The translations under genes were made by a program, and so were the position numbers. Of a stretch of 64,000 nucleotides of DNA, positions 27,293 through 41,143 are shown piece by piece (within the stretch, counting starts at the first letter, position 1; each line of letters begins with the position of its first letter). This DNA is from Zoogloea dura (GTDB lineage Bacteria > Pseudomonadota > Gammaproteobacteria > Burkholderiales > Rhodocyclaceae). The stretch lies in assembly GCF_012927165.1 (NCBI RefSeq), contig NZ_JABBGA010000001.1, positions 310,001 to 374,000 of the forward strand. Direction: 5' to 3'. Below the pieces are notes generated by a model. The model had not been told where the DNA came from. It did no database searches and was given only the letters and a program-made list of their open reading frames with translations.

Positions 27293-30157
27293 ATGTCCCT
27301 GCCCCGCGAAACAGACTACGGCACCCCGGCCCGGGAGTCCGAGCAGGTCGTCAGCCTGCTCATCGACGGAGAATCCGTCTGTGTGCCCGCCGGCACCAGC
27401 ATCATGCGCGCCGCCGGCCAGAGCGGCTGCGCCATCCCCAAACTGTGCGCCACCGACAGCCTGGAGCCCTTCGGCTCCTGCCGCCTGTGCCTGGTCGAGG
27501 TGGAGGGCCGCAAAGGCTATCCCGCCTCCTGCACCACCCCGGTCGAGGCCGGCATGGTGGTCCGCACCCAGACGCCGAAGCTCGCCGAACTGCGCCGCAA
27601 CGTGATGGAGCTGTACATCTCCGATCACCCGCTGGACTGCCTCACCTGCCCGACCAACGGCAACTGCGAGCTGCAGGACATGGCCGGTGTGGTGGGCCTG
27701 CGCGAGGTGCGCTACGGCTTCAAGGGCGAGAACCACTTCGAATGCAGCCAGAAGGACGAGTCCAACCCCTACTTCAGCTACGACCCGGCCAAGTGCATCG
27801 TCTGCAACCGCTGCGTGCGGGCCTGCGAGGAAACCCAGGGCACCTTCGCCCTGACCATCTCGGGCCGGGGCTTCGAATCCCGCGTCTCGCCGGGCCAGGA
27901 CCAGCCCTTCATGGACTCCGAGTGCGTGTCCTGCGGCGCCTGCGTGAATGCCTGCCCCACCGCCACCCTGACCGAGAAGTCGGTGATCCAGCTCGGCCAG
28001 GCCGAGCGCAGCGTCACCACCACCTGCGCCTACTGCGGCGTCGGCTGCTCCTTCAAGGCCGAGGTCAAGGGCAACCAGGTGGTGCGCATGGTCCCCGCCA
28101 GGGACGGTGGGGCGAATGCCGGCCACGCCTGCGTCAAGGGCCGTTTCGCCTGGGGCTATGCCACCCACGCCGACCGCATCACCACCCCGATGATCCGCCC
28201 CAGCGTGGACGCGCCGTGGCAGAAGGTGAGCTGGGAAGAGGCCCTGGCCTACGCGGCCGGCGAATTCAGGCGCATCCAGGCCAAGTACGGCCGCAGCGCG
28301 GTGGGCGGCATCACCTCCAGCCGCTGCACCAATGAAGAAACCTACCTGGTGCAGAAGCTGATCCGCACTGCCTTCGGCAACAACAACGTGGACACCTGCG
28401 CGCGGGTCTGCCACTCGCCCACCGGCTACGGCCTCAAGCAGACCCTCGGTGAGTCGGCCGGCACCCAGGACTTCGCCTCGGTGCTGAAGGCCGACGTGGT
28501 GATGGTGATCGGCGCCAACCCCACCGACGGCCACCCGGTGTTCGGCTCCCTGCTCAAGCGGCGCATCCGCGAGGGCGCCCGGCTGATCGTTGTCGACCCG
28601 CGCTCCATCGACCTGGTGCGTTCGCCCCACGTGGCCGCCGCCCACCATCTCAAGCTGCTGCCAGGCACCAACGTGGCGATGGTGAATGCCCTCGCCCACG
28701 TGATCGTCACCGAGGGGCTGGTGGATGAGCCCTACGTGGCGGAACGCTGCGAGGGCCCGGCCTTCGAGGCCTGGCGTGAGTTCGTGTCCCGCCCGGAGAA
28801 CTCGCCTGAGGCCGCCGAGGCCATCACCGGCGTGGCCGCTGCCGACATCCGCGCCGCCGCCCGCCTGTACGCCACGGCCGGCAACGGTGCCATCTACTAC
28901 GGTCTGGGGGTGACCGAGCACAGCCAGGGTTCCACCACCGTGATGGGCATCGCCAACCTCGCCATGGCGACCGGCAACGTCGGCCGCCCCGGCGTGGGCG
29001 TCAATCCCCTGCGCGGCCAGAACAACGTGCAGGGCAGCTGCGACATGGGCTCCTTCCCGCACGAGCTGCCCGGCTACCGCCACGTGTCCGACGCCACCAC
29101 CCGGGCGCTCTTCGAGGACGCCTGGAAGGTGCGCATCGACCCGGAACCCGGCCTGCGCATCCCCAACATGTTCGAGGCGGCGCTGGACGGCAGCTTCAAG
29201 GGCATCTACATCCAGGGCGAGGACATCGTCCAGTCCGACCCCAACACCCAGCACGTCGAAGCCGCCATGGCGCAGATGGAATGCGTGGTGGTGCAGGACC
29301 TGTTCCTCAACGAAACCGCCAAGTGGGCCCACGTCTTCCTGCCCGGCTCCAGCTTCCTCGAAAAAGACGGCACCTTCACCAATGCCGAGCGCCGCATCTC
29401 GCGGGTCCGCAAAGTGATGCCGCCGCTGGCCGGGAAGGCCGACTGGGAGACCACCCTGGCCCTGGCCGAGGCTCTCGGTTACCCGATGCACTACAGCCAT
29501 CCGTCCGAGATCATGGACGAGATCGCCCGCCTCACGCCGAGCTTCCACGGGGTGAATTACGACTTGCTGGAAAGGAAGGGCAGCATCCAGTGGCCGTGCA
29601 ATGAGGCCGCGCCGGAAGGCACGCCGACCATGCACGTGGGCGCCTTCATCCGCGGCAAGGGCCGTTTCATGCTGACCCCCTACGTGCCGACCACCGAGAA
29701 GGTGACCCGCCGCTTCCCGCTGATCCTGACCACCGGCCGCATCCTCAGCCAGTACAACGTGGGGGCCCAGACGCGGCGCACCGCCAACGTGGCCTGGCAC
29801 GACGAGGACCGCCTGGAGATCCACCCGGTGGACGCCGAAGACCGCGGCATCCGCGAGGGCGACTGGGTCGGCATCGCCAGCCGGGCCGGCGAAACGGTGC
29901 TGCGGGCGACGGTGACGGAGCGAGTCCAGCCGGGGGTGGTCTACACCACTTTCCACTTCCCGGAATCCGGCGCCAACGTGATCACCACCGACAACTCGGA
30001 CTGGGCCACCAATTGCCCGGAGTACAAGGTCACCGCAGTACAGGTCACCCTGTGCGCCCAACCGTCGGAATGGCAGCAGCGCTTCGCCCGGCGACGGGAG
30101 GAGCAGCAGGCCTTCCTGAGGCCCGCCACCACGCCGGCCAAAACGCCTGCCAACTGA
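27293..30157 (+). CDS. fdsA: NAD-dependent formate dehydrogenase catalytic alpha subunit (molybdenum or tungsten)
   Basis: A 954-aa subunit that oxidises formate to CO2. An N-terminal [2Fe-2S] ferredoxin domain (Cys46, 52, 63, 66, 80) is followed by a His-Cys cluster segment (HPLDCLTC), two [4Fe-4S] motifs (CIVCNRCVRAC and CVSCGACVNAC) and the CAYCGVGC cluster at the head of the bis-MGD domain. The expected metal-ligand cysteine lies in ARVCHSPTGYG, so this is a Cys and not a selenocysteine enzyme. The start follows AAGGAAACGCCC. Confidence 0.96.
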   Translation: MSLPRETDYGTPARESEQVVSLLIDGESVCVPAGTSIMRAAGQSGCAIPKLCATDSLEPFGSCRLCLVEVEGRKGYPASCTTPVEAGMVVRTQTPKLAELRRNVMELYISDHPLDCLTCPTNGNCELQDMAGVVGLREVRYGFKGENHFECSQKDESNPYFSYDPAKCIVCNRCVRACEETQGTFALTISGRGFESRVSPGQDQPFMDSECVSCGACVNACPTATLTEKSVIQLGQAERSVTTTCAYCGVGCSFKAEVKGNQVVRMVPARDGGANAGHACVKGRFAWGYATHADRITTPMIRPSVDAPWQKVSWEEALAYAAGEFRRIQAKYGRSAVGGITSSRCTNEETYLVQKLIRTAFGNNNVDTCARVCHSPTGYGLKQTLGESAGTQDFASVLKADVVMVIGANPTDGHPVFGSLLKRRIREGARLIVVDPRSIDLVRSPHVAAAHHLKLLPGTNVAMVNALAHVIVTEGLVDEPYVAERCEGPAFEAWREFVSRPENSPEAAEAITGVAAADIRAAARLYATAGNGAIYYGLGVTEHSQGSTTVMGIANLAMATGNVGRPGVGVNPLRGQNNVQGSCDMGSFPHELPGYRHVSDATTRALFEDAWKVRIDPEPGLRIPNMFEAALDGSFKGIYIQGEDIVQSDPNTQHVEAAMAQMECVVVQDLFLNETAKWAHVFLPGSSFLEKDGTFTNAERRISRVRKVMPPLAGKADWETTLALAEALGYPMHYSHPSEIMDEIARLTPSFHGVNYDLLERKGSIQWPCNEAAPEGTPTMHVGAFIRGKGRFMLTPYVPTTEKVTRRFPLILTTGRILSQYNVGAQTRRTANVAWHDEDRLEIHPVDAEDRGIREGDWVGIASRAGETVLRATVTERVQPGVVYTTFHFPESGANVITTDNSDWATNCPEYKVTAVQVTLCAQPSEWQQRFARRREEQQAFLRPATTPAKTPAN

Positions 30158-30167
30158 GGAGGACGCC

Positions 30168-30389
30168 ATGAACCACGACTACATCGTCCGCATGGCCAAC
30201 CAGATCGGCGACGCCCTGGGCATCAACCCGGACCGGGAGCAGGCGGTCCACGACCTGGCCGACCACCTCACCCGCTTCTGGGAGCCCCGCATGCGCAAGG
30301 CCTTGTTTGAGGCCCTGGACGGCAGCGCGGGGCGCCAGCTATCGCCCCTCGTGCTGGATGCCACCGCCCGGATGCGCCGGCCGACCTGA
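30168..30389 (+). CDS. fdsD: Formate dehydrogenase delta subunit / maturation protein
   Basis: A 73-aa protein of the FdsD family, needed for assembly or stability of the formate dehydrogenase. It starts 10 bp after fdsA with a good AGGAGG. In C. necator fdsC, a sulfurtransferase, lies between fdsA and fdsD; here it is absent. Confidence 0.88.
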   Translation: MNHDYIVRMANQIGDALGINPDREQAVHDLADHLTRFWEPRMRKALFEALDGSAGRQLSPLVLDATARMRRPT

Positions 30390-30414
30390 ACGGTGGCCGG
30401 CGCATCCGTGACAC

Positions 30415-31854
30415 TCAGACGTTGGCGATCGCCACCGCCCGGGTGTTGAGGTAAGCCTCGAGGGCTTCGGGGCCGCCCTCGGTGCCATAGCCCGAATCCT
30501 TGATCCCGCCGAAGGGCAGCTCGGCCGACGGCAGGGCCGGCTGATTGACCCACAGCATTCCCACCTCGACCCGCTGGGACAGCAGATGGGCGGTCTTCAG
30601 GGAGCGGGTGAAGGCATAGCCGGCCAGGCCATAGGAGAGCCGGTTGGCCTCGGTGATCGCCTCCTCGATGGTCTGGAAGGAACGGATCGCCGCCACCGGG
30701 CCGAAAGGCTCGTCGTTGAAGATGCGGGCCGTCAGCGGCACGTCGGTCAGCACGGTCGGCGCAAAGAAGTTGCCGGCTTCGCCCAGGCGGGTGCCACCGG
30801 TCAGCACGCTCGCGCCCTGCTCCACCGCGTCCGCCATCATGGCGTCCATCGCCACGACCCGCCGCGGGTTGGCCAGCGGCCCCATCTGGGTCCCCTCGGC
30901 CAGGCCATCCCCGACCTTCAGGGACTGGGCGTGGCGGGCCAGCGCGCCGGCGAACTCCTGCTGCAGGCTCTCATGCACCAGGAAGCGGGTCGGCGAGATG
31001 CACACCTGCCCGGCATTGCGGAACTTGGCAGCGCCGGCGGCGCGTACCGCCAGCTCCACGTCGGCGTCCTCGGCGACGATCACCGGAGCGTGGCCGCCGA
31101 GCTCCATGGTGACCCGCTTCATGTGCTGGCCGGCCAGGGCGGCCAACTGCTTGCCCACCGGCGTGGAGCCGGTGAAGGTCACCTTGCGGATCACCGGGTG
31201 GGCGATCAGGTAGGACGAGATCTCGGCCGGGTTGCCATACACCAGGCCCACCGCCCCCGCCGGCACGCCCGCATCCACGAAGGCGCGGATCAGCTCGGCC
31301 GGCGCAGCCGGGGTTTCCTCGGCGGCCTTGACCAGGATGGAACAGCCGGTGGCCAGGGCGGCGGCGGCCTTGCGCACCACCTGGTTGATCGGGAAGTTCC
31401 AGGGCGTGAAGGCCGCCACCGGCCCCACCGGGTCCTTGATCACCAGCTGGCGGGTGGTGAAGCTGCGGGACGGCACGATGCGGCCATACACCCGCATGCC
31501 CTCGTCGGCGAACCAGTCGATGATGTCGGCCGCCGCCAGGGTTTCGATGCGTGCCTCGGCGAGGGGCTTGCCCTGCTCCTGGGTCAGCAGGGCGGCAATG
31601 CCGTCGGCCCGCTCACGCATCAGGCCCGCGGCCCGGCGCAGGATCTTCTGCCGCTCCAGGGCGGGCAGGTCGCGCCAGACTTCAAAGCCCCTCTGCGCAG
31701 CCTCCAGGGCCCGGTCCAGGTCGGCGATGGAGGCATGGGCGACACGACCGATTTCGGCACCGGTGGCGGGGTTGTAGACAGGAAGGCTGCGGCCTTCGGC
31801 GGCGTCCTGCCATTGGCCGGCGATCAGCAGCTGGGTATCGGGGTAGTTCATCAT
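30415..31854 (-). CDS. NAD(P)-dependent succinate-semialdehyde dehydrogenase-type aldehyde dehydrogenase
   Basis: A 479-aa aldehyde dehydrogenase. Visible motifs are [12 protein letters not shown] (nucleotide binding), [11 protein letters not shown] with the general-base Glu, and [12 protein letters not shown] with the catalytic Cys. The overall sequence is closest to the succinate-semialdehyde dehydrogenase group (GabD/Sad), oxidising the semialdehyde to succinate, but substrate within this family is hard to assign. Two ATGs are adjacent; the second (31851) has the better spacing from GGAG. It is divergently transcribed from a ThDP-dependent enzyme gene with a shared upstream region of about 150 bp. 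Confidence 0.85.
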   Translation of the reverse strand: MMNYPDTQLLIAGQWQDAAEGRSLPVYNPATGAEIGRVAHASIADLDRALEAAQRGFEVWRDLPALERQKILRRAAGLMRERADGIAALLTQEQGKPLAEARIETLAAADIIDWFADEGMRVYGRIVPSRSFTTRQLVIKDPVGPVAAFTPWNFPINQVVRKAAAALATGCSILVKAAEETPAAPAELIRAFVDAGVPAGAVGLVYGNPAEISSYLIAHPVIRKVTFTGSTPVGKQLAALAGQHMKRVTMELGGHAPVIVAEDADVELAVRAAGAAKFRNAGQVCISPTRFLVHESLQQEFAGALARHAQSLKVGDGLAEGTQMGPLANPRRVVAMDAMMADAVEQGASVLTGGTRLGEAGNFFAPTVLTDVPLTARIFNDEPFGPVAAIRSFQTIEEAITEANRLSYGLAGYAFTRSLKTAHLLSQRVEVGMLWVNQPALPSAELPFGGIKDSGYGTEGGPEALEAYLNTRAVAIANV

Positions 31855-32004
31855 GGCTCCAGGAGGTGGGCGATCAGGGCTCTGATTCTAGTGGCCTCTT
31901 GGGCGCGGAGCCTTGCAATTGATTCAAAACAGCCGTGCATCCACCGCAAGCCCACAGCTCGCGATCCAGGCCAAACTGGCGTCCATCACCACACGGAGGC
32001 AGGC

Positions 32005-33663
32005 ATGGAAAACGCACAAGGCACACGCACGGGCGGCCAGATCCTGGTTGCCGCACTGGCACGAAACGGGGTGGACACGGTGTATTGCGTGCCCGGCGAA
32101 AGCTATCTGCCGGTTCTTGATGCCCTCCGTGAGCAGCCTGCCATCCGTACCATCGTGACGCGCCACGAAGGCGCGGCTTCGAACATGGCGGATGCCTTCG
32201 GCAAGCTCAGCGGGCGCCCTGGCATCTGCTTCGTCACCCGCGGGCCAGGGGCCAGCCATGCCGCCAACGGTGTGCATACCGCCGCCGAGGACTCGACGCC
32301 GATGATCCTGTTCATCGGCCAGGCCGACTCGGCCTTCCTGGGCCGGGGCGCCTTTCAGGAAGTGGATTACCGATTGATGTTCGGCGACATGGCCAAGGCG
32401 GTGCTCGAGGCCGACAGTACTCAGCGCCTGCCGGAACTCGTGTCGCGGGCCTTCAGCCTCGCCCTGTCCGGGCGCCCGGGGCCGGTCGTGGTGGCCTTGC
32501 CGGAAGACGTGTTGTTCGGCGATGCCCGGGTGGCCGATGCGCCGCCGGTCCGGGTCGCCCGTGCCGCGCCGGCGGCGGAAGACCTGGCCGAACTGCGCGT
32601 ACGCCTCGCCGCAGCCCGGCGGCCACTGGTGATCGCCGGCGGCACGGGCTGGACGCCAGAAGCCTGTGCCGCGCTGCGGCGCTTTGTGCTTGCCAACGAT
32701 CTGCCCGTGGCGGCTTCCTTCCGTCGACAGGACCTGTTCGACAACCGCGATGTGCATTACGTCGGCCAACTCGGCCTCGGCGTCTCGCCCAAGCTGGCCG
32801 ACCACGTGCGCAACGCAGACCTGCTGCTGGTGCTTGGAGCCCGCCTGGGGGAGGCCACTTCGTCAGGCTACACCCTCGTCGAAAGCCCCACACCACGCCA
32901 GACACTCATCCACATCCACGCCGACCCGGACGAGCTCGGGCGGACTTACCAAGCCGCGCAGCCGATCAATGCCGGCGTGGCCTGCATGGCGCAGGCCCTG
33001 GCCGCCCTCGAGCCGATCACCGCGCCTCCCTGGCGGGAATGGACTCAGGCACTTCGCGCCGACTACCAGGCCCACTCGAAGCCCCCCACACCAACCGGCG
33101 CGATCGACGGCGTGGACTTTGGCCAGGTCATGGCCTGGCTGGATGACACGCTGCCCGACGACGCCATCCTGGCCAACGGCGCCGGCAACTACACGGTGTG
33201 GGTGCACCGCTTCTTCCGCTATCGCCAGCCGGCCACCGAGCTGGCGCCGACCAATGGCGCCATGGGCTACGGCCTGCCCGCCGCCATCGCCGCCAAGCTG
33301 CACCACCCGGACAGGACCGTGGTGTGCCTGGCCGGCGACGGCTGCTTCATGATGTATCCGCAGGAGCTGGCCACGGCACTGCAGTACGGCGCCGCCGTGA
33401 TCACCATCGTGGTGAACAACGGCATGCTCGGCACCATCCGGATGCACCAGGAGCGGGAGTACCCGGGGCGCCCCATCGCCACCGACCTGGCCAATCCGGA
33501 CTTCGTGGCTCTGGCCCGGGCCTTTGGCGCCCACGCCGAGCAGGTCTGCCGCAGCGAAGACTTCCCGGCCGCCTTCGAGCGGGCCCGCACCGCCGGTGTG
33601 GCCGCCCTGATCGAGCTGCGGGTCGATCCCCGGCAGATCACTCCGCAGGCGCGTCTGGGTTAG
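32005..33663 (+). CDS. Thiamine diphosphate-dependent enzyme, acetolactate-synthase-like
   Basis: A 552-aa protein with the three-domain layout of the acetohydroxyacid synthase large subunit. RHEGAAS carries the catalytic Glu, a central domain follows, and the C-terminal ThDP motif is GDGCFMMYP ending in VVNN. There is no regulatory small-subunit gene beside it, so a catabolic or decarboxylase-type role is as likely as valine synthesis. The ATG at 32005 is preceded by GGAGGCAGGC. The last 26 bp overlap the convergent LysR gene. Confidence 0.85.
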   Translation: MENAQGTRTGGQILVAALARNGVDTVYCVPGESYLPVLDALREQPAIRTIVTRHEGAASNMADAFGKLSGRPGICFVTRGPGASHAANGVHTAAEDSTPMILFIGQADSAFLGRGAFQEVDYRLMFGDMAKAVLEADSTQRLPELVSRAFSLALSGRPGPVVVALPEDVLFGDARVADAPPVRVARAAPAAEDLAELRVRLAAARRPLVIAGGTGWTPEACAALRRFVLANDLPVAASFRRQDLFDNRDVHYVGQLGLGVSPKLADHVRNADLLLVLGARLGEATSSGYTLVESPTPRQTLIHIHADPDELGRTYQAAQPINAGVACMAQALAALEPITAPPWREWTQALRADYQAHSKPPTPTGAIDGVDFGQVMAWLDDTLPDDAILANGAGNYTVWVHRFFRYRQPATELAPTNGAMGYGLPAAIAAKLHHPDRTVVCLAGDGCFMMYPQELATALQYGAAVITIVVNNGMLGTIRMHQEREYPGRPIATDLANPDFVALARAFGAHAEQVCRSEDFPAAFERARTAGVAALIELRVDPRQITPQARLG

Positions 33664-34615
33664 GCACCAGGGCGTCGGCCAGCGCGGCCTGGTGGAGCAC
33701 CGCATCGGGCCACGCGCCGGCCTCGACGATCCGGGCGATCTCGGCCTTCACCAGGCCGATGATCTTCCACAGCCCCGATGGAATGACCCGATTGCGCCCG
33801 GGCACGATACCCACCCGCCGGCGTACCTCGGGCCCCACCAGGCGCAGGCCGCGCAGACGGCCGTCCGCCAGCTCCTCGCTCACCGCCGCCAGGGGCAGCA
33901 CCGTGCAGCCGCAGCCCTGCATCACCAGCCGCTTGGTCAGGGAGATGGAGGCATCGCACTCGAGCACGATGTCCGGCGTAAAGCCATGGCGCAGCGCCAG
34001 CGATTCGACCAGCAGGCGGATGCCGTGGGGCGTGCTCGGCAGGATCAGCGGCCACTCGCCCAGGCGCGCCACCTCCAGGCTGTCACCGGCCGGGCCTGCA
34101 CCCGCCGGCGTGATCAGGTGCAGCCCTTCATCGAGGAGCAGGTCGAATTGCAGGGCACCGATCTGCTCGGGCAGGTAGATCACGGCGAAATCCAGGTCAC
34201 CATGCCCCAGGTTGTCGAGGATCTGATTGCCCAGCGCCTCCACGAAGCGCAGCCGGGTCTGCGGGTACTGGGCCTGCAGGGCGTGGGCCAGCGGACCGAA
34301 CAGAATCCGCGCAAGCGTGGGCTGGGCGCCGAGGTGCAGGCGCGCCGGCCCGTTGATGGCCGGATCCCGCAGCCGGTCACCGGCCTGCGCCAGCAGATCG
34401 CCGACCGTCTCCGCATACCCCAGCAACTGGCGCCCGTGATCGGTGGCCGACACCCCACGCCCACTGCGATGCAGCAGCCGCACCCCCAGCTCGCTCTCGA
34501 GCTGGGCCACGCGCCGGCTCACCGTGGACGGGTCGATCCCCAGCTCCATCCCGGCGCGCGACAGGCTGCCGGCCCGCAGCACCCGGGCAAAGAGTTCCAG
34601 ATCGTCGGAGTTCAT
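33638..34615 (-). CDS. LysR-family transcriptional regulator
   Basis: A 325-aa LysR protein. The N-terminal helix-turn-helix (residues 4-62) includes GSLSRAGMELGIDPSTVSRR, followed by an effector-binding domain. It converges on and slightly overlaps the ThDP-enzyme gene, so it may regulate that gene or the dehydrogenase; nothing in the sequence decides. Confidence 0.87.
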   Translation of the reverse strand: MNSDDLELFARVLRAGSLSRAGMELGIDPSTVSRRVAQLESELGVRLLHRSGRGVSATDHGRQLLGYAETVGDLLAQAGDRLRDPAINGPARLHLGAQPTLARILFGPLAHALQAQYPQTRLRFVEALGNQILDNLGHGDLDFAVIYLPEQIGALQFDLLLDEGLHLITPAGAGPAGDSLEVARLGEWPLILPSTPHGIRLLVESLALRHGFTPDIVLECDASISLTKRLVMQGCGCTVLPLAAVSEELADGRLRGLRLVGPEVRRRVGIVPGRNRVIPSGLWKIIGLVKAEIARIVEAGAWPDAVLHQAALADALVPNPDAPAE

Positions 34616-34740
34616 GTTCGGGGCACCTGCTCACGGATAGGAGAAATAGAGAGGAAAATGCGGGTTCTCCGACAACCGGCCTGCGCCGAATCAGACCGCC
34701 GGCCCCGGGTCGATGGCACTGGCGGCCCCGATGGAACCCG

Positions 34741-35412
34741 ATGAATCACCGTGCGTTGATCCTGCTCATGCTGGGCACATTGTCACAGGCCCCATGCAAA
34801 GCCCGGGCCGACAATTGCGAGCGCCTGCCCAAACCGACCGTGACGCTGCTGCGCCACCAGGAAGCCTTTTCCCTCGACCTCCGCAGCAGCTTCCGCACGC
34901 TCACCCTGCTCGGGCCGACGGGCACCCGCCCGGGCATGCAGGTGCTCGGCCTGACGCGCGGCACCGCCGTCGTCAGCTTCCAGACGCGGATCGTATCCTA
35001 CGTCGACCCCGGCGGCCGCTGGGAATGCGCCAGCCCCCAGCTCACCGTGACCTACGGCTTCAGCCCCATGACCGTTTACGTGGCCCGGGAATTTCCGAAA
35101 GGAAGCTGCGCCTGGAACGAGATCCACCGCCATGAGTTGCGGCATGTGCAGGCCTACCAGGACCACCTCGCAGGCATCGAGTCCGAGCTGCGCGAGACCC
35201 TGCAGCGGCGCTTCGTCACCGGCGACCCCTGGCGCGGCCCGGTTGGCCAGGCCCGCAACCGGATCCAGCAGGAACTCGAGGAGCGCTGGGCCCCCTACGT
35301 GAAGCGCATGATCAACAAGGTGGACCAGACCCAGGCCCTCATCGACACGCCCGAGGAGTACGCCCGGGTGGCGTCCAGCTGCGGCGGCGAGATCCGGCGC
35401 CTGACACGCTGA
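34741..35412 (+). CDS. Secreted protein of unknown function with an HExxH motif
   Basis: A 223-aa protein with a signal peptide (cut near ARA, residue 23) and at least three cysteines in the mature part. HELRH at 131-135 matches the zincin consensus HExxH and sits in a helix followed by a Glu-rich stretch. This resembles the small DUF922-type group of putative secreted metal-dependent hydrolases, but I cannot assign it firmly. It lies between a LysR gene on the other strand and a binding-protein/kinase pair. Confidence 0.6.
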   Translation: MNHRALILLMLGTLSQAPCKARADNCERLPKPTVTLLRHQEAFSLDLRSSFRTLTLLGPTGTRPGMQVLGLTRGTAVVSFQTRIVSYVDPGGRWECASPQLTVTYGFSPMTVYVAREFPKGSCAWNEIHRHELRHVQAYQDHLAGIESELRETLQRRFVTGDPWRGPVGQARNRIQQELEERWAPYVKRMINKVDQTQALIDTPEEYARVASSCGGEIRRLTR

Positions 35413-35496
35413 ACGCGGCCCGGCGCGCCCTGGCAACCTTGGGTGATGGGAGGGGGTGGAGGCATAATGGACGACCTTCCGTTACGAAATTTCACG

Positions 35497-36333
35497 ATGC
35501 GCCGTCTTCTCGCCTCGTTCGTCCTGCTCATGGCAGGGATCGCCCCTGCCACCGCCCAGGACGCCGGCTACCGCTTCTCTCCCATCAACCAGTGGGACAT
35601 CAACAAGACGGCGGCCTACTGGAATCCGATCATCCAGTACGTCTCGGACAAGAGCGGCGTAAAGCTCCAGCTCAAGATCGGGCGCACTTCGGCGGACACC
35701 ACCAGCTACGTGCTGGCGCAGGAGGTGGAGTTCATCTTCAGCAACCACCTGTTCAGCCCCGAGCGCGAAGCCTTGGGCTGGAAGGTGTTCGGCCGCCGGA
35801 ACGCGCCGCCCCTGCACGGCCAGATCGCCGTACCCGCCGACTCGCCGGTGAGCAGCATCGAACAGCTGAAGGGACAGGAGGTCGCCTTCGCCGGCCCCGA
35901 GGCCTTCATCGGTTACAAAGTGCCTTACGCCCACCTGCTGTCCAGGGGCATCGAGGTGAAGCCGGTGTTCGGCGGCAACCAGAATGCCGCAATCGCCCAG
36001 ATGTTTGCCGGCAAGGCTCGGGCCACGGGCAGCAACTCGATGCTGATCGAGGGCTACGCCAATCGCGAGGACAAGAAGTTTCGCATCCTGTGGACCTCCG
36101 AGCCTTACCAGGACCTGGCCCTGATGGCCTCCGGCAAGGTGCCCGAGAAGGACGTGAAGGCCGTGAGCAACGCCTTTCTGAACATGCACAAGGACCCGCG
36201 CGGCAAGGAGATCCTGCATCGCGCATCGCAGGAGGTGGGCCTCGACAACGACGCCTACTTCGTGCCCGCAAGCAGCGCCGACTACGCGGCCTATCGGCGC
36301 TTCTACCAGACCGCGCCGGCCAGCCTGCGCTGA
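35497..36333 (+). CDS. PhnD-type periplasmic binding protein (phosphate/phosphonate family)
   Basis: A 278-aa secreted protein. The signal peptide is MRRLLASFVLLMAGIAPATA, cut before QDA, which is why I prefer the ATG at 35497 over the upstream ATGs at 35443 and 35467. The mature domain has the PhnD-like layout (INQWDINKTAAYWNPII, then GPEAFIGYKVPYAHLL). No ABC permease or ATPase genes follow; a hybrid sensor kinase begins 11 bp downstream. It is therefore likely a ligand-sensing subunit for that kinase. The ligand may be an oxyanion, unproven. Confidence 0.83.
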   Translation: MRRLLASFVLLMAGIAPATAQDAGYRFSPINQWDINKTAAYWNPIIQYVSDKSGVKLQLKIGRTSADTTSYVLAQEVEFIFSNHLFSPEREALGWKVFGRRNAPPLHGQIAVPADSPVSSIEQLKGQEVAFAGPEAFIGYKVPYAHLLSRGIEVKPVFGGNQNAAIAQMFAGKARATGSNSMLIEGYANREDKKFRILWTSEPYQDLALMASGKVPEKDVKAVSNAFLNMHKDPRGKEILHRASQEVGLDNDAYFVPASSADYAAYRRFYQTAPASLR

Positions 36334-36344
36334 GCCCGTCGCGC

Positions 36345-38387
<2,043 letters not shown>

Positions 38388-38426
38388 GCCTGTAGTGCGG
38401 CCTACCCTGGCAGCAGGCATCGCATA

Positions 38427-39035
38427 TCAGCGACGCCGGCTGGCGATGCACTTCGCCAGCTGGTTCTTGGGCACCCGCTGAATCTGGCGCAGAAAGTCAG
38501 GGGACACTTCGGTCACGCCATGGCGCTGCTGCAGCTCTTCCTCGAGCCTGAGCAGCAGGCTTGCCGCCATCTCGGCATCGGCCAGCGCGCGGTGGTAACG
38601 GCCTGCGACGGGGAGCCTCGCATACTCGATCAGGGCCGACAGCTTGTGGCTCGGCGCCTGGGGGAAGATGCGCCGCGACAACAGCAGCGAGCAGATGAAG
38701 TCCTTCTGACGACCACGCTGGATGCGCGCCAGCTCCGCATCCCAGAACTTGCAGTCGAAGGAGGCGTTGTGGGCAACCAGCGGCAGGTCGCCCACAAAAT
38801 CCGAGACGGCCTGCATGACTTCTGCTGCCGGCGGCGCCTGGCGGATCATCGCGTCGGAGATGCCGGTCAGCGATTCGATGAAGGACGGGATCCGGACACC
38901 GGCGTTCATCAGGCTCTGGTAGCGATCCACGACCTTCCCATCCTCCACGATCACCGCCGCGATTTCGGTTGCACGGTCGCCCTGGGCGGGCGACAGGCCG
39001 GTTGTCTCGAAGTCGATGACAGCAACAATTTCCAT
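38427..39035 (-). CDS. DnaQ-like 3'-5' exonuclease (DEDDh family)
   Basis: A 202-aa exonuclease domain protein. Exo I is VIDFETTGLSP, Exo II lies around HNASFDCKFWDAEL, and Exo III is HRALADAEM. It is a free-standing DnaQ-like exonuclease, not clearly the polymerase III epsilon subunit. The ATG at 39035 puts the first strand of the fold directly at the N-terminus; the frame upstream overlaps the helicase gene. It starts 17 bases after the helicase stop, so the two are co-transcribed. Confidence 0.87.
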   Translation of the reverse strand: MEIVAVIDFETTGLSPAQGDRATEIAAVIVEDGKVVDRYQSLMNAGVRIPSFIESLTGISDAMIRQAPPAAEVMQAVSDFVGDLPLVAHNASFDCKFWDAELARIQRGRQKDFICSLLLSRRIFPQAPSHKLSALIEYARLPVAGRYHRALADAEMAASLLLRLEEELQQRHGVTEVSPDFLRQIQRVPKNQLAKCIASRRR

Positions 39036-39052
39036 GTCTGCGTTACTCCCGC

Positions 39053-41005
<1,953 letters not shown>

Positions 41006-41083
41006 GTCGGTTCGTGTGATGGCGTCTGGAAGCAGAGCCACGCGTTGGTCGGGAGATCAACAGCGCAGCGCGCTGTCCGGAAA

Positions 41084-41117
41084 AGCAAAAAGCCCTGATT
41101 GCTCAGGGCTTTTTGCT
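41084..41117 (-). terminator. Hairpin terminator, probably of the interrupted tRNA-Ser
   Basis: A 15-bp perfect stem AGCAAAAAGCCCTGA with its complement and a TTGC loop gives a U-rich 3' side on both strands. It lies just downstream, on the minus strand, of the tRNA-Ser 3'-end fragment and upstream of the helicase, so it most likely terminated the tRNA-Ser transcript before integration. Confidence 0.75.
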
Positions 41118-41129
41118 TGAAACAGGTCT

Positions 41130-41143
41130 TGGCGGAGAGTGAG
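41130..41143 (-). other. Putative attachment site: tRNA-Ser 3'-end fragment
   Basis: Read on the minus strand this is CTCACTCTCCGCCA, the usual 3' end (acceptor strand, discriminator G and CCA) of a bacterial tRNA-Ser. The rest of the tRNA is missing. It lies next to a tyrosine integrase gene and at the change from GC-rich to AT-richer sequence, as expected for one attachment repeat of an element inserted in tRNA-Ser. The intact tRNA should lie beyond the right edge. I base this on memory of tRNA-Ser ends, not on a search. Confidence 0.55.

Noticed and set aside
27218-30169. Minus-strand open frame of 983 codons
   Set aside because: Mirror of fdsA in GC-rich DNA; no recognisable domain.
30586-32004. 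Upstream extension of the ThDP-enzyme frame
   Set aside because: It is antisense to the dehydrogenase gene; the homologous protein starts at ATG 32005.
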